NCBI GenBank assembly: GCA_031308135.1
Contig: JAHLJT010009436.1
Location: 216,252,786 to 216,316,785, forward strand
Direction: 5' to 3'
Length of the DNA: 64,000 nt
DNA from: Acheta domesticus
Lineage: Eukaryota > Arthropoda > Insecta > Orthoptera > Gryllidae
Shown: positions 1 through 11,750 of the stretch, in pieces
Layout: every line of letters begins with the position of its first letter
Position numbering within the stretch: position 1 is the stretch's first letter
Program-made: the position numbers and the translations under genes
The notes under the pieces: model-generated
What the model was told of the DNA's origin: nothing
What the model saw: only the letters and a program-made list of their open reading frames with translations
Database searches by the model: none

Positions 1-1800
1 TTCCATTTTCCGGTGCACGACACTTCATCTTTTTACATTCAAAAGGGCGAGAAAGTCAATAGGGGAATGACAAAGAGGCAACTCTGCAAACAATGGATAG
101 CAACATACATTTTTTAATTCGAATAAAATAAACCACGTTAAACGAAGTAATATGCGTACATTACACAACATAAACAAAAAAATAATACGAGAAATCCCCA
201 AATTTACCAACTGTCTGAATCCCTTTATTTTAAAAGTCATGTTTGGATAACAACACGCTTATTAGTATGCTTTACAGAATGTTTTGATTCTCTGTTTTTC
301 GAATACTCGAGGGATTTTGGAACGCTCCTAGAATTAACTGTGAGCTTTACAGTGGCAATTTTAGTAATAAAGGCAGATGAATTAGTTACCTAGCCATTAA
401 TGTGAACGAGCAATAACAAAATCGCACTTTCATTACAGTATTTTCAGTTGTTGTGACATGCAAAATCGAGTCAGTTTAATCAGCGTACACCTGACCGCTC
501 CATGAGCACAATTTTCACGAATTTATAGCATGTTTTCCAGGTCACACAACTGTATGCTCTTGCACCGTAAAATGACATGTGCAAATGTTCGCCGTATCTG
601 TGTTCATAACGTACAATATTGGTGGGTGAAAGTAAGCTAGACACAACAAACTTTACGGCTTTGCATAGGCAAACAAAACTGTTTCAGTTAACAGAACGGT
701 AACTGCGTAGTTTGCTGAAACGTCCATGATCTTTTACATTCACGCTCGTCACATGCGATCTCTGAAAGCTACTGGTGCATTTGCCGTACCGTTGTTTACG
801 ACAGAAAATAATTTTATGATAGATTGCTGCTCTAATTTACTTCATATTTGAAACAACTTGATAATAAGAACTCAGTAATTAGTTCGTGCAATGAAGAGTA
901 TTGGGACAATATTTGGACAATATTCTTTCACGGTTAAAAAATATTTATTTAGCATTGTGTTATTGAACTATATTCGCTTACAACAACTACTTAAAGAAAA
1001 ATCAAGAAACATTGTTAATAAAATAAATGTAATAGTGATAGAATGTGCAGGATAGTAATAAACCTATATTCATCTGTGGGAAACTTTTTTACGTATGGTA
1101 TTACATTTTTTATAAAAGTTATTTAAAGTACTTCTGTTCATATCGGAACCGGAATGAAAAAAGAGAAATATACAACGAAACTAATTAAAATCGACACCAA
1201 ATATTTATTAAGTACAATTTCGATGCACCACTTTCTCGTTGACAGCACAAATCCATACCATTAGTAGCCCAGTCCGTCTAGGGGCCAAGATACCAACTTT
1301 TGACAGCAATTAAAGTAAATGTACATGAAAATGTAATTTTCATTATAGTATGTTATTTAAATAGTAACGATGTATGAACATTTGATACAAAATACTTTCT
1401 TTTGTAGGTAGAACGTTTTCCTATTAATTTCGAATTAACTGAGTACCCTTGGGAGGTACTCATGATGATATTAATGGGATCCCTGCTACAAAAAGTATTA
1501 CGTGCACTATTATAGAAAAAAAAATCAATCACAAGAAGAGACGTGAAATAAAGCAAACGGAACGTTAAAACAGCCCAGAAATTGCTAATACCTCATCAAA
1601 ATGTCTGTGATCTATTTACTGAAAATGAACGTGCTCTAGCACATTACGTGAAATGCATAACTACCGGTACATAAACCCTACATAATCATCATGGATGCAG
1701 GTATGCTAGTGTTAGCGAAACACCATTACGAGTAGTTAAGCGTTAAAACTTTAAGTTCCAAAAAACGCTCACTAAACTAATAAAAAGCACTCGTCCTTTA
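1..1800. other. AT-rich non-coding DNA, no gene seen
   Basis: The stretch is AT-rich with stop codons scattered in all frames and only short unrecognisable ORFs. I see no tRNA-like arms, no tandem repeats of note and no transposon termini. It ends at the first GC-rich island. Confidence 0.6.
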
Positions 1801-1844
1801 CCGTTCATGTGTCGTCACGCTCATAAAAAAAGATACCACGCCGC

Positions 1845-2140
1845 TTGCGGGGAGAGAGGGGGGGGGCTGCCCAGACGTCCCGTTGCGGCGTGTCGCCACC
1901 GTCGCTTCGCGTCGGCGTGGCCGGCCGGGGGCCGCGCCAGCGCCGTCGCTTCCAAGAGGTGCCGGGGATGGGAGAGTCTCGGCACGGCGCGGGGCGGGGC
2001 GGGGCGGAGCAGAGCACTTTATTGCAGGTCTTCGCCTTTCTTCATTGTCCCGGGCCGCGCGCCGCCCCGCCCCGTCCCGCCCCTCCACACCCCTCCCCGC
2101 CCCACCCCGCCCCGCCCCAGCTACGAAGCGGCGCTCTAGG
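1845..2140. other. GC/CpG-rich island with a G-rich half and a C-rich half
   Basis: Base composition changes abruptly from AT-rich to CpG-rich. GGGGCGGGGCGGGG-type runs near 1990-2010 are followed by CCCCGCCCC-type runs near 2060-2118 on the same strand, so the two halves could pair. ORFs are open in several frames at once, as expected for stop-poor GC-rich DNA, and none resembles a known protein. Confidence 0.6.
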
Positions 2141-2239
2141 GAGCAGCGGCGATGAAAATTTAAAAAGCGACGTTGCGTTTTAGTTACGCGTCACTGCTGA
2201 ACGTCGCTGCGGAGTGGCTCCACTGACTTCACGACTCCG

Positions 2240-2520
2240 CCGTGCGGCGCTGGGCAGGGTGGGGTAGGCCAGGGTGGAGCGGGCTAGGGTGGAGCAGGCT
2301 AGGATGGGGCGGCTAGGGCGGGGCGGGGCGGGAGAGGGTGGGGCGGAGCAGAGTGGGGCGCGGTGGGGCGGAGCGGAGCGCGGCGGGGTAGAGCGGAGCG
2401 GGCGGGGCGGGGCGGAGCGGGGTGCGGCGGGGCGGGGCGCGGCAGGGGGACCGGGGCGGGACGGGGCGGGCCACGTCGGCGTGAAGTGCGGTAGGGCAGG
2501 GCAGGGCGAAACGGCGTGAG
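2240..2520. repeat. G-rich degenerate minisatellite (GGGGCGG-based)
   Basis: The top strand is a long G-skewed run built from variants of GGGGCGG, GGGGTGGAGC and GGGGCGGAGC. The unit length drifts, so it looks like slippage-driven expansion. Several closely spaced runs of four G allow G-quadruplex formation. Confidence 0.65.
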
Positions 2521-3394
2521 AGGAAGGGAAGGACAAAAAATGGAGGGAAATGGCGAGATGCGACGGTGCTCCTCTTCCGAACGCTAGTGCTGGTTGGGGT
2601 GATGACCATTGAGGGAATACTACAACGAGGATAAGGAATGTCCACAGGCGTTTAAATGGAAAAGAACAAATGACGTGGTTTTGAACACGTTAGGTTATTT
2701 CTCATCACGAAGTATATGTATTTCAATTAACAGATTTCGTCCCAAGGTCTTTGTCCGTTATAACATACTATTTTTAATCGTCTAATCTTACGTTTACGTC
2801 TAATTTTTACGTGAAAATAGAAGGATTATATTAACAAAATGCTACTTCAAAGTTAGTTGGGAAAGTACGCAAATTTTCTAACAGTAGATAAACACAAAGT
2901 AAAATTTACATGCACAAACTTTACATGTAATACAATAATTTCAACAATAAGGAAATATTTCTAAACATAGCACGCGAGCAAGTACGTTTAGGACTTACAC
3001 GAATATGAATCTGATGATGACATGTGGACAACCACCAAATATATTGGCTTTATGGCGGTCTCTCTATTCCAACATTCAGTGTTTTGACTGGTTCTGGTGC
3101 CCTCTCTGAGGATGATCGGTTAGCTTCCTGTTGGTGCTATCTACAGATCTGGAAACTGTTATCTACCCCAAGATATTTGATAATCGTAGAACGATCAGGG
3201 TAGTCAATGGCGTTACTCTGTTTGCGTAAATGAAAAAGAATTTCTTAAGATCCAGTACATTGAAGCTTCCTATAAACCATCCGAAAAATCTAATATCAAA
3301 TGCGCTTAGCCACATCATAACCAACAATTGCTCGTCTGAAACTATTGTTTTGACGTACGCTTGTAACATACGATGAAACATACTCGAGAGAGTT
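2521..3394. other. AT-rich non-coding DNA, no gene seen
   Basis: Nothing is recognisable on either strand. The minus-strand reading through 3163-3531 picks up the CA repeat downstream and is not a gene. Confidence 0.55.
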
Positions 3395-3399
3395 TTTTG

Positions 3400-3570
3400 A
3401 GAGTTCCGCCAAAAAAACGGACCAAGATTCGCGCGCGGTCTTTCCTTCCTCTTCCTTACCTTATGATCACCTCTACTTACACACACACATACACACACAC
3501 ACACACTTACATGCACCACACTAGCACACATGCTGGAAGACCAATCGGGAGATTTGAGCTTGTCCCGGCT
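3400..3570. repeat. Dispersed repeat copy A with a CA microsatellite
   Basis: A GCGCGCGGT motif, a pyrimidine-rich tract and then a CA/CATA microsatellite (about 3478-3510) with a flanking ACATGC recur in the same order at about 32370-32550. The match outside the microsatellite is imperfect, roughly three quarters by eye. Family unknown; the CA tract could be an internal or terminal part of a retroposon. Confidence 0.45.
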
Positions 3571-3800
3571 CGAGCCCTACCCCGCTGATGAAAAACACCT
3601 GGTTGAGGAAAAAGCCCGCAAGCCGATGGATAGGCAGGAGTCGAATCTTTCCATCCAGCGGAAGATCACCGCCAAATCCGCAATAAAACATGCACTACAC
3701 TTACTGGTATAATGACCTCAGAAGTTGACCCGTCCGATCAATCAACAACGTACGCTTTAAACTTAAAATGCCACACAAGAAAACATTCTGTGAGAATGGG
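3571..3800. other. Unassigned sequence between repeat A and a GC island
   Basis: This may continue dispersed repeat A, because a GGAAGACCA-like motif near 3535 has a counterpart in the second copy. No gene is recognised. Confidence 0.35.
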
Positions 3801-3809
3801 TACCACGCG

Positions 3810-3919
3810 TCTCTCAAAGGTCGGGCGAAAGAGGGAAAGGACAGCCGCAGAGGAAACCGTGACATCGGCGCGGCTGTCGGCGAGCAGAAGCGAGGAAGCA
3901 TGTCGACCCGCCGACGCCG

Positions 3920-3951
<32 letters not shown>

Positions 3952-4010
3952 GCTCCACAGCGGAGCTGCCACCTTGCGGAATCGTCGCCGGGAGCGCCAT
4001 ACAAATGAGG
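3810..4010. repeat. GC-rich island with a (CGCCGT)n microsatellite
   Basis: A hexamer-based CGCCGT/CGCCGC run occupies about 3910-3952. All frames are open through it, giving Arg-, Ala- or Val-rich translations. These are repeat artefacts rather than proteins. Confidence 0.65.
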
Positions 4011-4910
4011 CGCACTTTTTCAAGGGCGGCTACAAGAAATCTCGGCATTACGTCTACACACAAAGACGTGCCTTCTCGCCGCATTTATATTTGTGGTGTT
4101 TGGACGCAATTAAATTAATTAGAGGCAAAGTTTCAACCGTCAGAAGCCAACCCGTTTTTATGTCTACATCAGTTGAAATAAACTGCAGTAAAATTTGTGA
4201 GATTCGGGAGGGTGATCGAAATAATTGCTACTTGGAATTCTTTTGTTCGTGTAGTAGACCAGCAATAGCACCACTTGATTTCTACATCTTCTCAAAGTTT
4301 CGCAGTCGTTATCCACTATTTATGCAGCAATTAGAGAATAATCTCTTAAATTAATTTCGCAATAGATTCAGAAGGAAGATATTCCCGAAATAAAGATTAA
4401 CACTCTGAAAAGAATAAGGTAGTATTCTGACTACGGTCCATTTACATTTACGAAAAGGATGAATCATCGTAAGTTTGAGATTATATATTGTAGAACCATT
4501 GCGGCATGGCAATACATACCTTAAACACATAAATAACAATAAATACGTAATAAATTATTTACATTTTCATTCGTGTAATAATATTATAAAAACTGTAAGC
4601 AGTCACGGCCGGGTGCATGATTAAATTATTTTTCTAGCTTTAATAGGCCATGGTTCACTTGAAGTCCTACTTCCAAAGGTTGAAAACATCGCCTGTGTAC
4701 GATAAAGGTTTCCCATGGCGATTTCCTAAAACAGTGAAGTAGTATAATGGTTATTTATCACCCCAAGAGTACAGCAAAAACCATAAAAAACGAATAATCT
4801 TTGCCCGCCGAAAAACTTACTTCCAGTCCATATGTTCCAATAACGCTCCTCCTCAAACGAAAACTTCAACTCCGACCGTTCCGATTTACATGCATTTTTC
4901 CCGCGATTGG
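4011..4910. other. AT-rich non-coding DNA, no gene seen
   Basis: No recognisable coding, RNA or repeat feature was found on either strand. Confidence 0.5.
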
Positions 4911-5330
4911 GCAAAGAAGGTAGAATTCGAAGAGGCCGGCGCGGGAAGCGATCTCATCCCTTATCGCGGCGCTCGCCGGAGCCATAAACTTAAATTTTTA
5001 TTCCGCCGCCCGCGGGCGGGCGCGCAATTTCCCCCAAATTCATATCGACCTATCGATCACGCGGTATCGAAACCGGAGCCATGAAACCGCATGAGTTATT
5101 CGCCCGAGCCCGCAAGGTGGGGCAGCGCGGCGGCGAGGGAGGGGTGAGGGATGATGAGGGAGGAGTGGGGAAGGGGAGGAAGGGGGAGGGGCTTGGAGGC
5201 CGCCTCCCGCCTCGGTGCCTGCCCCCGCATACTTTAAAGCCGCTGCCAATAATAATTCGCGGATACGCCGCCGCCACCTCGGCCGTAAATTCAAACGCCG
5301 CCGGGTAAACGGGGCCACGAGTGGCTGGTA
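4911..5330. other. CpG-rich island with AT-rich homeodomain-like cores
   Basis: GC-rich sequence surrounds a GCCATAAA motif (4980-4988), a perfect 14-nt palindrome CCGCCCGCGGGCGG (5006-5019) and an ATCGAT core near 5052. A G-rich tract follows (about 5115-5200). The mixture of CpG-dense DNA with embedded A/T cores resembles a regulatory element more than an exon. The regulatory role is inference. Confidence 0.45.
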
Positions 5331-6547
5331 GCACCTTCCCCTGCCTTCATTCCTTCAGGGGTTTCCTCGGATTATCCTTGAACGGTTTGGGATTCTGTGC
5401 TCCATCATCACTCGACGTTGAGATGAGATCTTAATTTCGGATTTTGCTTCCCGTTGATAGCTAATTCTCTTATACAATAGTATTTCTGCTATATTCATCT
5501 TTTTCCAGAAGTGATGCGACACTTTCAGAGTAGCATATGTATTTGATCCTATTTCAAATTACTGTTAGTTAATTAATAATTGTTCACTCGATTCTTTAAG
5601 CTCCTTCGGGTGTTTACATAGCTTCTTATATGTTTTGGATTTTGGGCTTGCTTTGTCTCTCAGCGATGAGATTCGTGTCGTTCATCTTCCTTGTTTTTTC
5701 GGTTAATGTAAATAGATAATTCTGGTAATACACAGCAGTGATTTCGTTACGTCCCAAGAAGTGATTATAGTATTCAACATGACATTTCTTCGTAGTATTA
5801 TTGTTGTCAACAGTCTGTACTTCTAACAAATGACAGGCATTAAACTTGATCCCTGCGCTAGAACTTCCTAAGCGGCTTCTGTGGTTTGGTATTTTGTTGT
5901 TGTTTTTTCCCACTTCAATACGTGTGGTCTGACCTCTCTAGCTCCTATGTGTTTTGCCTCTCATTAATTGCCTAATGCTTGTATAGAAGTGACTTTGCTC
6001 GTTTGGCGGTGTTATTCATTTCGAAATTGTTATCAATGTATCACTTACACAAATAAAAGATGTGGCCACCATTTCTAAAGAACGGTAGTTCATCCTAGTT
6101 TTGGCATTTTAAAATGCTGTTGATGAGACCCTAGCAATTGCACAGATAAAGAGAAGGCAAACATTTAAGTGACGTTTCAGAATTTTTTAGCATATATACA
6201 ACTGAAATATTGACCATAGCACTGTACAAAAACTTACGAACTTGCAAATTTCATTTTAGTGCCCCTGTACATACATATTAACATTTTGTGATTAATCCCC
6301 TATTATTATTACTGCTAGAATCTTCCTAAACACCTTTTGATTTTATCATTTTTATTTTTTCCAACACATCCAAGTATTACTTCCAAACAAAGGATGCTGA
6401 CACATAAGAATTCTATGAGGTTTATATTTTATTTTATTTTGTTATTTTAGGTCGCATTAACATCAAGATCATTAGCGACCACTATTAGGTTTAACGTTGT
6501 GTAATATGTTGATGAGAGGGGGTGAAAGAACGAAAACAATTACAAAC
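5331..6547. other. AT-rich non-coding DNA, no gene seen
   Basis: Only short ORFs without recognisable similarity occur. I found no tandem array and no obvious transposon ends. Confidence 0.5.
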
Positions 6548-6628
6548 ATGCCCGAGGCGGGACTCGAACTCGAGATCTTTGAGTCCGAGATCGCTATGAC
6601 ACTACCCACTTGACGATCTGGGCCACCG
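6548..6628 (-). mobile_element. tRNA-derived SINE-like head, minus strand
   Basis: Read on the minus strand, this has an A-box-like segment (AAGTGGGTAG) and, about 45 nt further, a B-box-like GAGTTCGAGTCCC (plus-strand 6559-6571). The spacing fits an RNA polymerase III internal promoter. Acceptor and T-stem pairing are too poor for a functional tRNA, so a tRNA-derived SINE or tRNA pseudogene is the better reading. Confidence 0.55.
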
Positions 6629-6749
6629 CGGATCTACTACTTGGTATTTGTAATTGTATAATTTACCTTAACATTATCTCTGAGCACAGACAAATTAATT
6701 TTGTTTCGGATTTCCCTTCTCATCCCTTTCATTCCATTCCAGCTGTCCT

Positions 6750-7320
6750 TCCTGACTTCCACTCGCTTATTTCGCGGCGCCGGCCGTCCGCGTATAACTC
6801 CTTGCGCTAGGGGAGCTCTCCGCGCTGGCCGCTCGGGCGCGCTGCGGGCCGGCCCGCCTTCCGCAGCAGACGTCCCTCCGGCGCCCTCGGGCTTCCTGCA
6901 TCGCGACAAGCGCCCCGGCGCGGCAAGGCGGCGCCGGCGGCGGGACCGAACCCGGGCGCCTGATTTGTGGAGGTGCGCGGGTTTACGACCCTTCGTCTTA
7001 TTTATGCGGACGTTCCATTTCCGCGGCCGACTCGCGCGGCCCGGAAGAGAGAGAGAGAGAGAGGGTGGGGGGAGAAATGCAGAGGATGGCGGCCGAGGGG
7101 GTTGAGCGGGGAAGGAGGGCGTGGCGGCGAAGGGTCACGTCTCGCCCAAGAGATTCCCCAGTCGCGAGGGTCGCGCGCAACCCCCCACCAGCCCCGCCCA
7201 CCCCCGCGCGTCCTGATCGCCGCCCTACTCGAGTACTTCGCGATCGCCCACGCTGGTTCCCGCTCGCCCCCGCTCCGCCTCGCTCGCCCACTCTTGCTCC
7301 TGCCTCCAAGAAACGATAAC
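6750..7320. other. GC/CpG-rich island
   Basis: CpG-dense DNA with GCGC and GGCC runs, a CTTATTTATGCGG core near 7000 and a short GA microsatellite (about 7048-7063). Frames on both strands are open without recognisable domains. Confidence 0.5.
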
Positions 7321-8110
7321 CGGTTTACCCAACAGGCTCTTCACCTGCCTCTCCAGGGAGTAAGCTTTACCAAGGAGAAACCTATAAATACAAGAGGAGG
7401 ACGGAGGAGGAACATCTTGCCGATATTCAATATGTGCGCCGGTACGATGAGCCGAGCAGGTGGAGATGCGGAAATAAGGTTTGGGCGGAGGCGCTTGTAG
7501 AAACACTTTGACGTCTCGATCATGTATACCAGCAACTGTTTAAGGAACGACAGTAAGTGGAAATAGCTGGAAAACGGAAACAGATAAAACAACTGTTTTA
7601 CCATTTACAATAGGTTTTATATCTGTGCAATACTCACATTAACAAAGTTAGAGTTGAACTTATTGGCGAGAACGCAGATTATTTTCTATAATTCAATTTT
7701 GAGTTTGTTTAAATTAAAACGGTCTCGAAGAAACATTTCGGGGTTTGGTATTCTTGAATCTTTAGTGATATCACTTGGCAAAGTGTACGACAGTAAACAG
7801 TACGTATAATATTCTACAGATAATCTGCCGATCATAATGTTCTAACTTACATTGTCAAACTTGAAAAAACTGTGATTATTATTGTCCATTGGGAGAGCAA
7901 TGTCCCCAATTTAACAGTTCAACATAAAAAATTAATTTTTGTTTAGGTTGAGTAACAAAGATATACAACATTCTAAGGACTTCCAGCAGTATCTTAATGT
8001 CTTATAAACGCGAAATGTTTTCTCCTTTTTAGTCAAGAAACAAGCAGTCCCGGAGAAAACTGTAAAATAGACGTTCTAAAGTCATAACCACGCTCAGGGC
8101 TCTTTCAACA
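7321..8110. other. AT-rich non-coding DNA, no gene seen
   Basis: No supported feature on either strand. Confidence 0.5.
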
Positions 8111-8960
8111 TCGCGAAGTGACAATCGCGAGTGCTGCGCAACCTTCCCAGTCGCCCTGGTTGCCGTCCTCGGCGCCGTCGCCGCCTTATCTCGCATCGCG
8201 CGCACGCGACCCGGCGGCAGCAGCTCGCGGATCTCGGCAGAAATATCCGGGACCCGGCCCGGCCCGGCGGCGCCGTGCGTCACTGTATCTCCCCTTTATC
8301 ACGGCTTTCGCCCGCGAGCGCGCGCGCACGGGCGGGCGGGCGCTCACGGCGTAGGCGCGACGCAGTGCCGAGCCCCGCCCCCGCTCTCCGCGCCGACTCC
8401 TCCCCGCCCGCGCTCGGGGCGTGTATCTTCTCCGGAGCGTACTGCTTATCTGTTTCTTTAATTGCTCGTCTCCCCCCCATCCCCGCGCCGCGCCGACAAG
8501 GCGCCGCGCCGCGCCCCGCCCCGCCCACCCGGTGAGTTACGCGCCGCTCCACCCCCCGCGTAAATCTGCCGCGGGACGCCGCGCCGCCCGGAACGCACCA
8601 AACGGGGTGAGCGGGAGGAGGAGGAGGAGCAGGAGGAAGGGGATGGAGCGGGAATGGGGACGTGCACGTGCTCCGGAGTCGTCGGAGGGGGAGAGGCGGC
8701 GCGGCGGTGGCAGCGACTACTCGCGGGGGCTGGCGGGAGACGGGGGCGGAACCGCTCAAGAGCTTCCTTCCGACGGCGGGGCCGCGGCGCAGGCACGTGC
8801 ACTTTCGCACTGCGGAAGGCTCGCGCGCCCCGCCCCGCCACGCCTCGCCTCCCCGACACGCGCCGCCCGACGCGACGCCTTGCCTGCCTGCCTGCCGCCC
8901 GTGAAAGCGGACACGGCGAAGGCGACGTGCGGGGTGAAGGATGACGGGGTGACGTTGGCA
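8111..8960. other. Large CpG-rich island with repeated TTATC (GATA-type) cores
   Basis: The island is about 850 bp. TTATC cores occur near 8186, 8297 and 8447, each set in GC-rich DNA. The 271-aa minus-strand ORF across it is proline/arginine-rich, overlaps open frames on the other strand and has no recognisable domain, so I do not call it a gene. It could be a CpG-island promoter or enhancer; no start site can be assigned. Confidence 0.5.
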
Positions 8961-9180
8961 CTTGGAACAGGGAGATGTTTTTGCGATTCGGCATGGCAAT
9001 GAGCAATGATGTCGCCAGCGATTGTAGCCACAAGACGGAAATTTGTTTCTTAGAATGCTGCAAGGAATGATGCGAAGTTCTAGGTTCTTGTCCAATCGGG
9101 GCGAAATAGCTCGTAAATATTAATTGATAACTGATGGGGATTACCATAAAGTAATGGCACAGAAGCAGCCCTGAATGCTT

Positions 9181-9310
9181 GAGGTGGCTAGAACGTGTAC
9201 CGAATCAGCGCCTCTGTCTGAGGGATCGCGGGTTCCAGTCCCGCTATGGGCACAGTTATTTGTCCCTAATCTTTCATGTGTGTGTGTGTTTGTGTGTGTG
9301 TTGCCGCGAA
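9181..9310 (+). mobile_element. tRNA-derived SINE-like element ending in (TG)n
   Basis: An A-box-like TGGCTAGAACGTG (9185-9197) is followed by an anticodon-arm-like hairpin (GCCTC...GAGGG) and a well-formed T-arm: GCGGG, a 7-nt loop, CCCGC (9228-9244). A TG-rich simple repeat follows at about 9278-9302. The head resembles a tRNA but lacks a matching acceptor stem, which is typical of tRNA-derived SINEs. The sequence after the TG tract (to about 9450) may be its body. Confidence 0.6.
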
Positions 9311-9953
9311 AAGGCTTGTGAGTCTTCTGACCACAGACTGAGGAGCCCGCAAGGTTAAAATGTTAATATGCGACCCCATGAGGAACGCAGCCGGGTACTC
9401 CATGGGTACCCGGCGCGGATAGTGGAAATCGACATTCCCTGAAGCTGGAGAAAGCCGCAAGGAAAAAAATTGTTAACAGGTACATTTTGAAAAGTCTCCG
9501 AAACGTATAATTTTGAGACACTTGTTGGCCGGAATGCCACTTTTATACAGAAACTAGGAAAATCCAGCAGACGTTTTTCTGTCCTTCATCTCCCTCTTTC
9601 CCCTCCCACCACCCATTCTCACTGTCTCTCCCACATTCCCTCACCCTGTCCCTGTCTGCCTCTGTGTGCCTCTGTCTCTGGCGCATTCTGTCCCTCTCAT
9701 TCAGATTTACTTGCAAATTCTGCACGTCTCTGAGCAGGTGAGGTAATATCGGGAAACGCCGGACCAGCAAAAATGCAATTGAGTGTTTGAAAAATTCATT
9801 CTGTAGAGTAAGGTGTGAGAAAGGTTTCTTTGAGGCCGTTGGTCTCAGAAGTTTGGTTTTTAAGCCCCTAGAACGTCTCGTTTTGGAGTTATTTAACGAT
9901 ATAGATTCAAACGGCTGGCGAGTGTGTTGCGGGTTGCATATGACGTAACTATT
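9311..9953. other. Non-coding DNA with a polypyrimidine tract
   Basis: About 9575-9712 is strongly pyrimidine-biased (TCTCCC, CTGTCTC and TGCCTCTGTG motifs). The rest is ordinary AT-rich DNA. No gene is seen. Confidence 0.5.
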
Positions 9954-10169
9954 TATGGTCCGATTAAAATAAGTTGGTGATTGAGGAAGTTGCTTCTGAA
10001 GCTGTAGCTTCGTACAATATGAGTATATGATTTGGTTACTTCAATAAGTATTTATTTCAAGTGTTTATTTTTGTGTCCCGGGAACAATTGATCAGTGCTA
10101 CGCAACCTGTCAACGTCGCCCCCTTCCATTCAATACTGTCAATCACCAACTTATTTTAATCGGACCATA
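9954..10169. mobile_element. MITE-like element with 29-bp inverted ends and TA flanks
   Basis: A left end reading TGGTCCGATTAAAATAAGTT and onward (from 9956) is repeated in inverted orientation at the right end (to 10167), with about 29 matching bases by eye. A TA dinucleotide abuts each end. The element is about 216 bp with no coding capacity, which fits a non-autonomous Tc1/mariner-type MITE. Superfamily assignment rests only on the TA flanks. Confidence 0.75.
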
Positions 10170-10379
10170 GTTTTGTTCTACAGAGCCATGTAGTGTAATT
10201 ACAACAGAATTAAGAGCACATAAACCTTCTGAGAAAAAAAAACTCGTAGAAGTGCCAACTTTCATGAAGATTGGTCCAACCTTGTCGGAGTTTAAACGAG
10301 AGAATGCGAAAAGAAAGAAAATCGCTGGGGGGGGCGGTAAGTGCAGGAAAGCGTCTAGAGGGAAACGTCGTAGCCGGGA

Positions 10380-10870
10380 GGAAAGAGGTGAGCTCGGGCG
10401 GGCGCCACACAGCGCGCGCGGCGTCCGGCGCAGGCGTCAGGAAGCGGAGCCGCGGGCCTGCGGGCGCGCGGGCGGCACCGACGGCGGTGCTTAGCCGCGC
10501 CGAGGAGAGCGCAGCCAAGTGGAGCGGCGAATCCGAGAAGCCGCCAAGCCACACTCTCCGAAGACAGCGCCGCGCTTGTAAGCCGAGTTGCGAGCGGACG
10601 CCGCCCCCGGCGCCTCGCTTTCTGCGCTTGCTTCTCCATTTCCACCGCAGCCGCCACCACCTACCCCCGCAACCGCTCCGACCACCACCACCGTCGCCGC
10701 CAGCGACTCTCGACACCCCAACCGCCGCTATCCCAACCATCGCCACTGCCACCCAAACCATCGCCATCCCAACAACCGTCCCCGCCCCCCACCATCGTCA
10801 CCGCCACCCCAACTACCGCCACCGCCACCGCCACTGCCACCATCACCGCAATGACCTCTCGTTCCCCCGC
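10380..10870. other. GC-rich island, CCACC-rich in its second half
   Basis: CpG-dense DNA passes into a C-rich tract of CCGCCACC/CCAACC variants (about 10640-10860). The long plus-strand frame from 10271 to 11584 runs through it but is proline/histidine-rich and domainless. Confidence 0.5.
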
Positions 10871-11136
10871 TGCGGCTACCGTCTCGTGAACGAAGAGATC
10901 TCTCGGAGCTTCGGACTGGTATCCCGTGCAGCTCACGCTCTGGATGCCGAACTTGTTCTTTCCACCGCCCTTCGCGTCTTGCCTCCCTTACACGTCCACT
11001 TCTCAGTCTACGCCGTGCTCTTCGTCCCGCTCCCTGCCCACGCTCACGCCTCGCACGCCCATCGCGCTCAGGTCTCCGTACTGCGCGTCATGCCGCTATT
11101 GCCCCCAGAGGTGGTCCATTTCACCATCAAGCTCTC

Positions 11137-11500
11137 CATTGTGTTCTTCATCCCACACCTCCGACTCAATTCACTCCACACTACAGACGTCCCACCGATC
11201 CGTCTTCCCCGTCATGCTCTTCATCTCACACCTCCGACTCAATTCACTCCACAATACAGCTGTCCAATCGATCCGTCTTCCCCATCGTGTTCTTCATCCC
11301 ACACATCCGATTCAATTCACTCCACACTACAGCCGTCCCGCCGATCCGTCTTTCCCATCGTGCTCTTCCTCTCACACCTCCGACTCAATTCACTCCACAC
11401 TACAGACGTCCCACCGATCCGTCTTCCCCGTCATGCTCTTCCTCTCACACCTCCGACTCAATTCACTCCACACTACAGCCGTCCCATTCGTTTCTACATC
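11137..11500. repeat. 73-bp tandem repeat, about 4.6 copies
   Basis: The anchor CCGAYTCAATTCACTCCAC recurs at 11161, 11233, 11307, 11380 and 11453, giving steps of 72, 74, 73 and 73 bp. Units share the intervening ACACTACAG, CGTCCCACCGATCCGTCTT and TCTTC motifs with scattered substitutions. Because 73 is not a multiple of three and no unit contains a stop, all three forward frames stay open. That explains long frames here without a gene. Confidence 0.9.
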
Positions 11501-11750
11501 GCACACCGAGTTTCACGATCATCCCTCTGTCCGTCTTGTCGCCCCCACCATCACAAGCTCACACATCGACGCCGCTCCGTTTGAGTTCAATCTCAGAAAA
11601 TGACATTCGCTCCGATCGATGAATTCGCTCAATTCACCTCCATTACAATCATTTTTTAAACGTTATTAGTATCAAATTGATTCTCGCCTCTTCCAGTCGT
11701 ATTTACTCAACCTTCTAAAATACCATTACCATCCAGTATTCTGATCCTCA

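Noticed and set aside
6548..6628. Functional tRNA gene on the minus strand
   Set aside because: A and B boxes are present, but acceptor and T stems do not pair properly.
8280..9147. 271-aa and 229-aa minus-strand ORFs
   Set aside because: They lie in a CpG island, overlap each other and plus-strand frames, and have no recognisable domain.
9181..9256. Functional tRNA-Asp-like gene
   Set aside because: A good T-arm and an anticodon-like loop exist, but there is no acceptor stem and a simple-repeat tail follows; a SINE is more likely.
10271..11584. 437-aa plus-strand ORF, the longest frame outside the retrovirus
   Set aside because: It spans a C-rich island and the 73-bp tandem repeat, which is stop-free in all three forward frames; there is no domain, and composition is Pro/His/Ser-rich.
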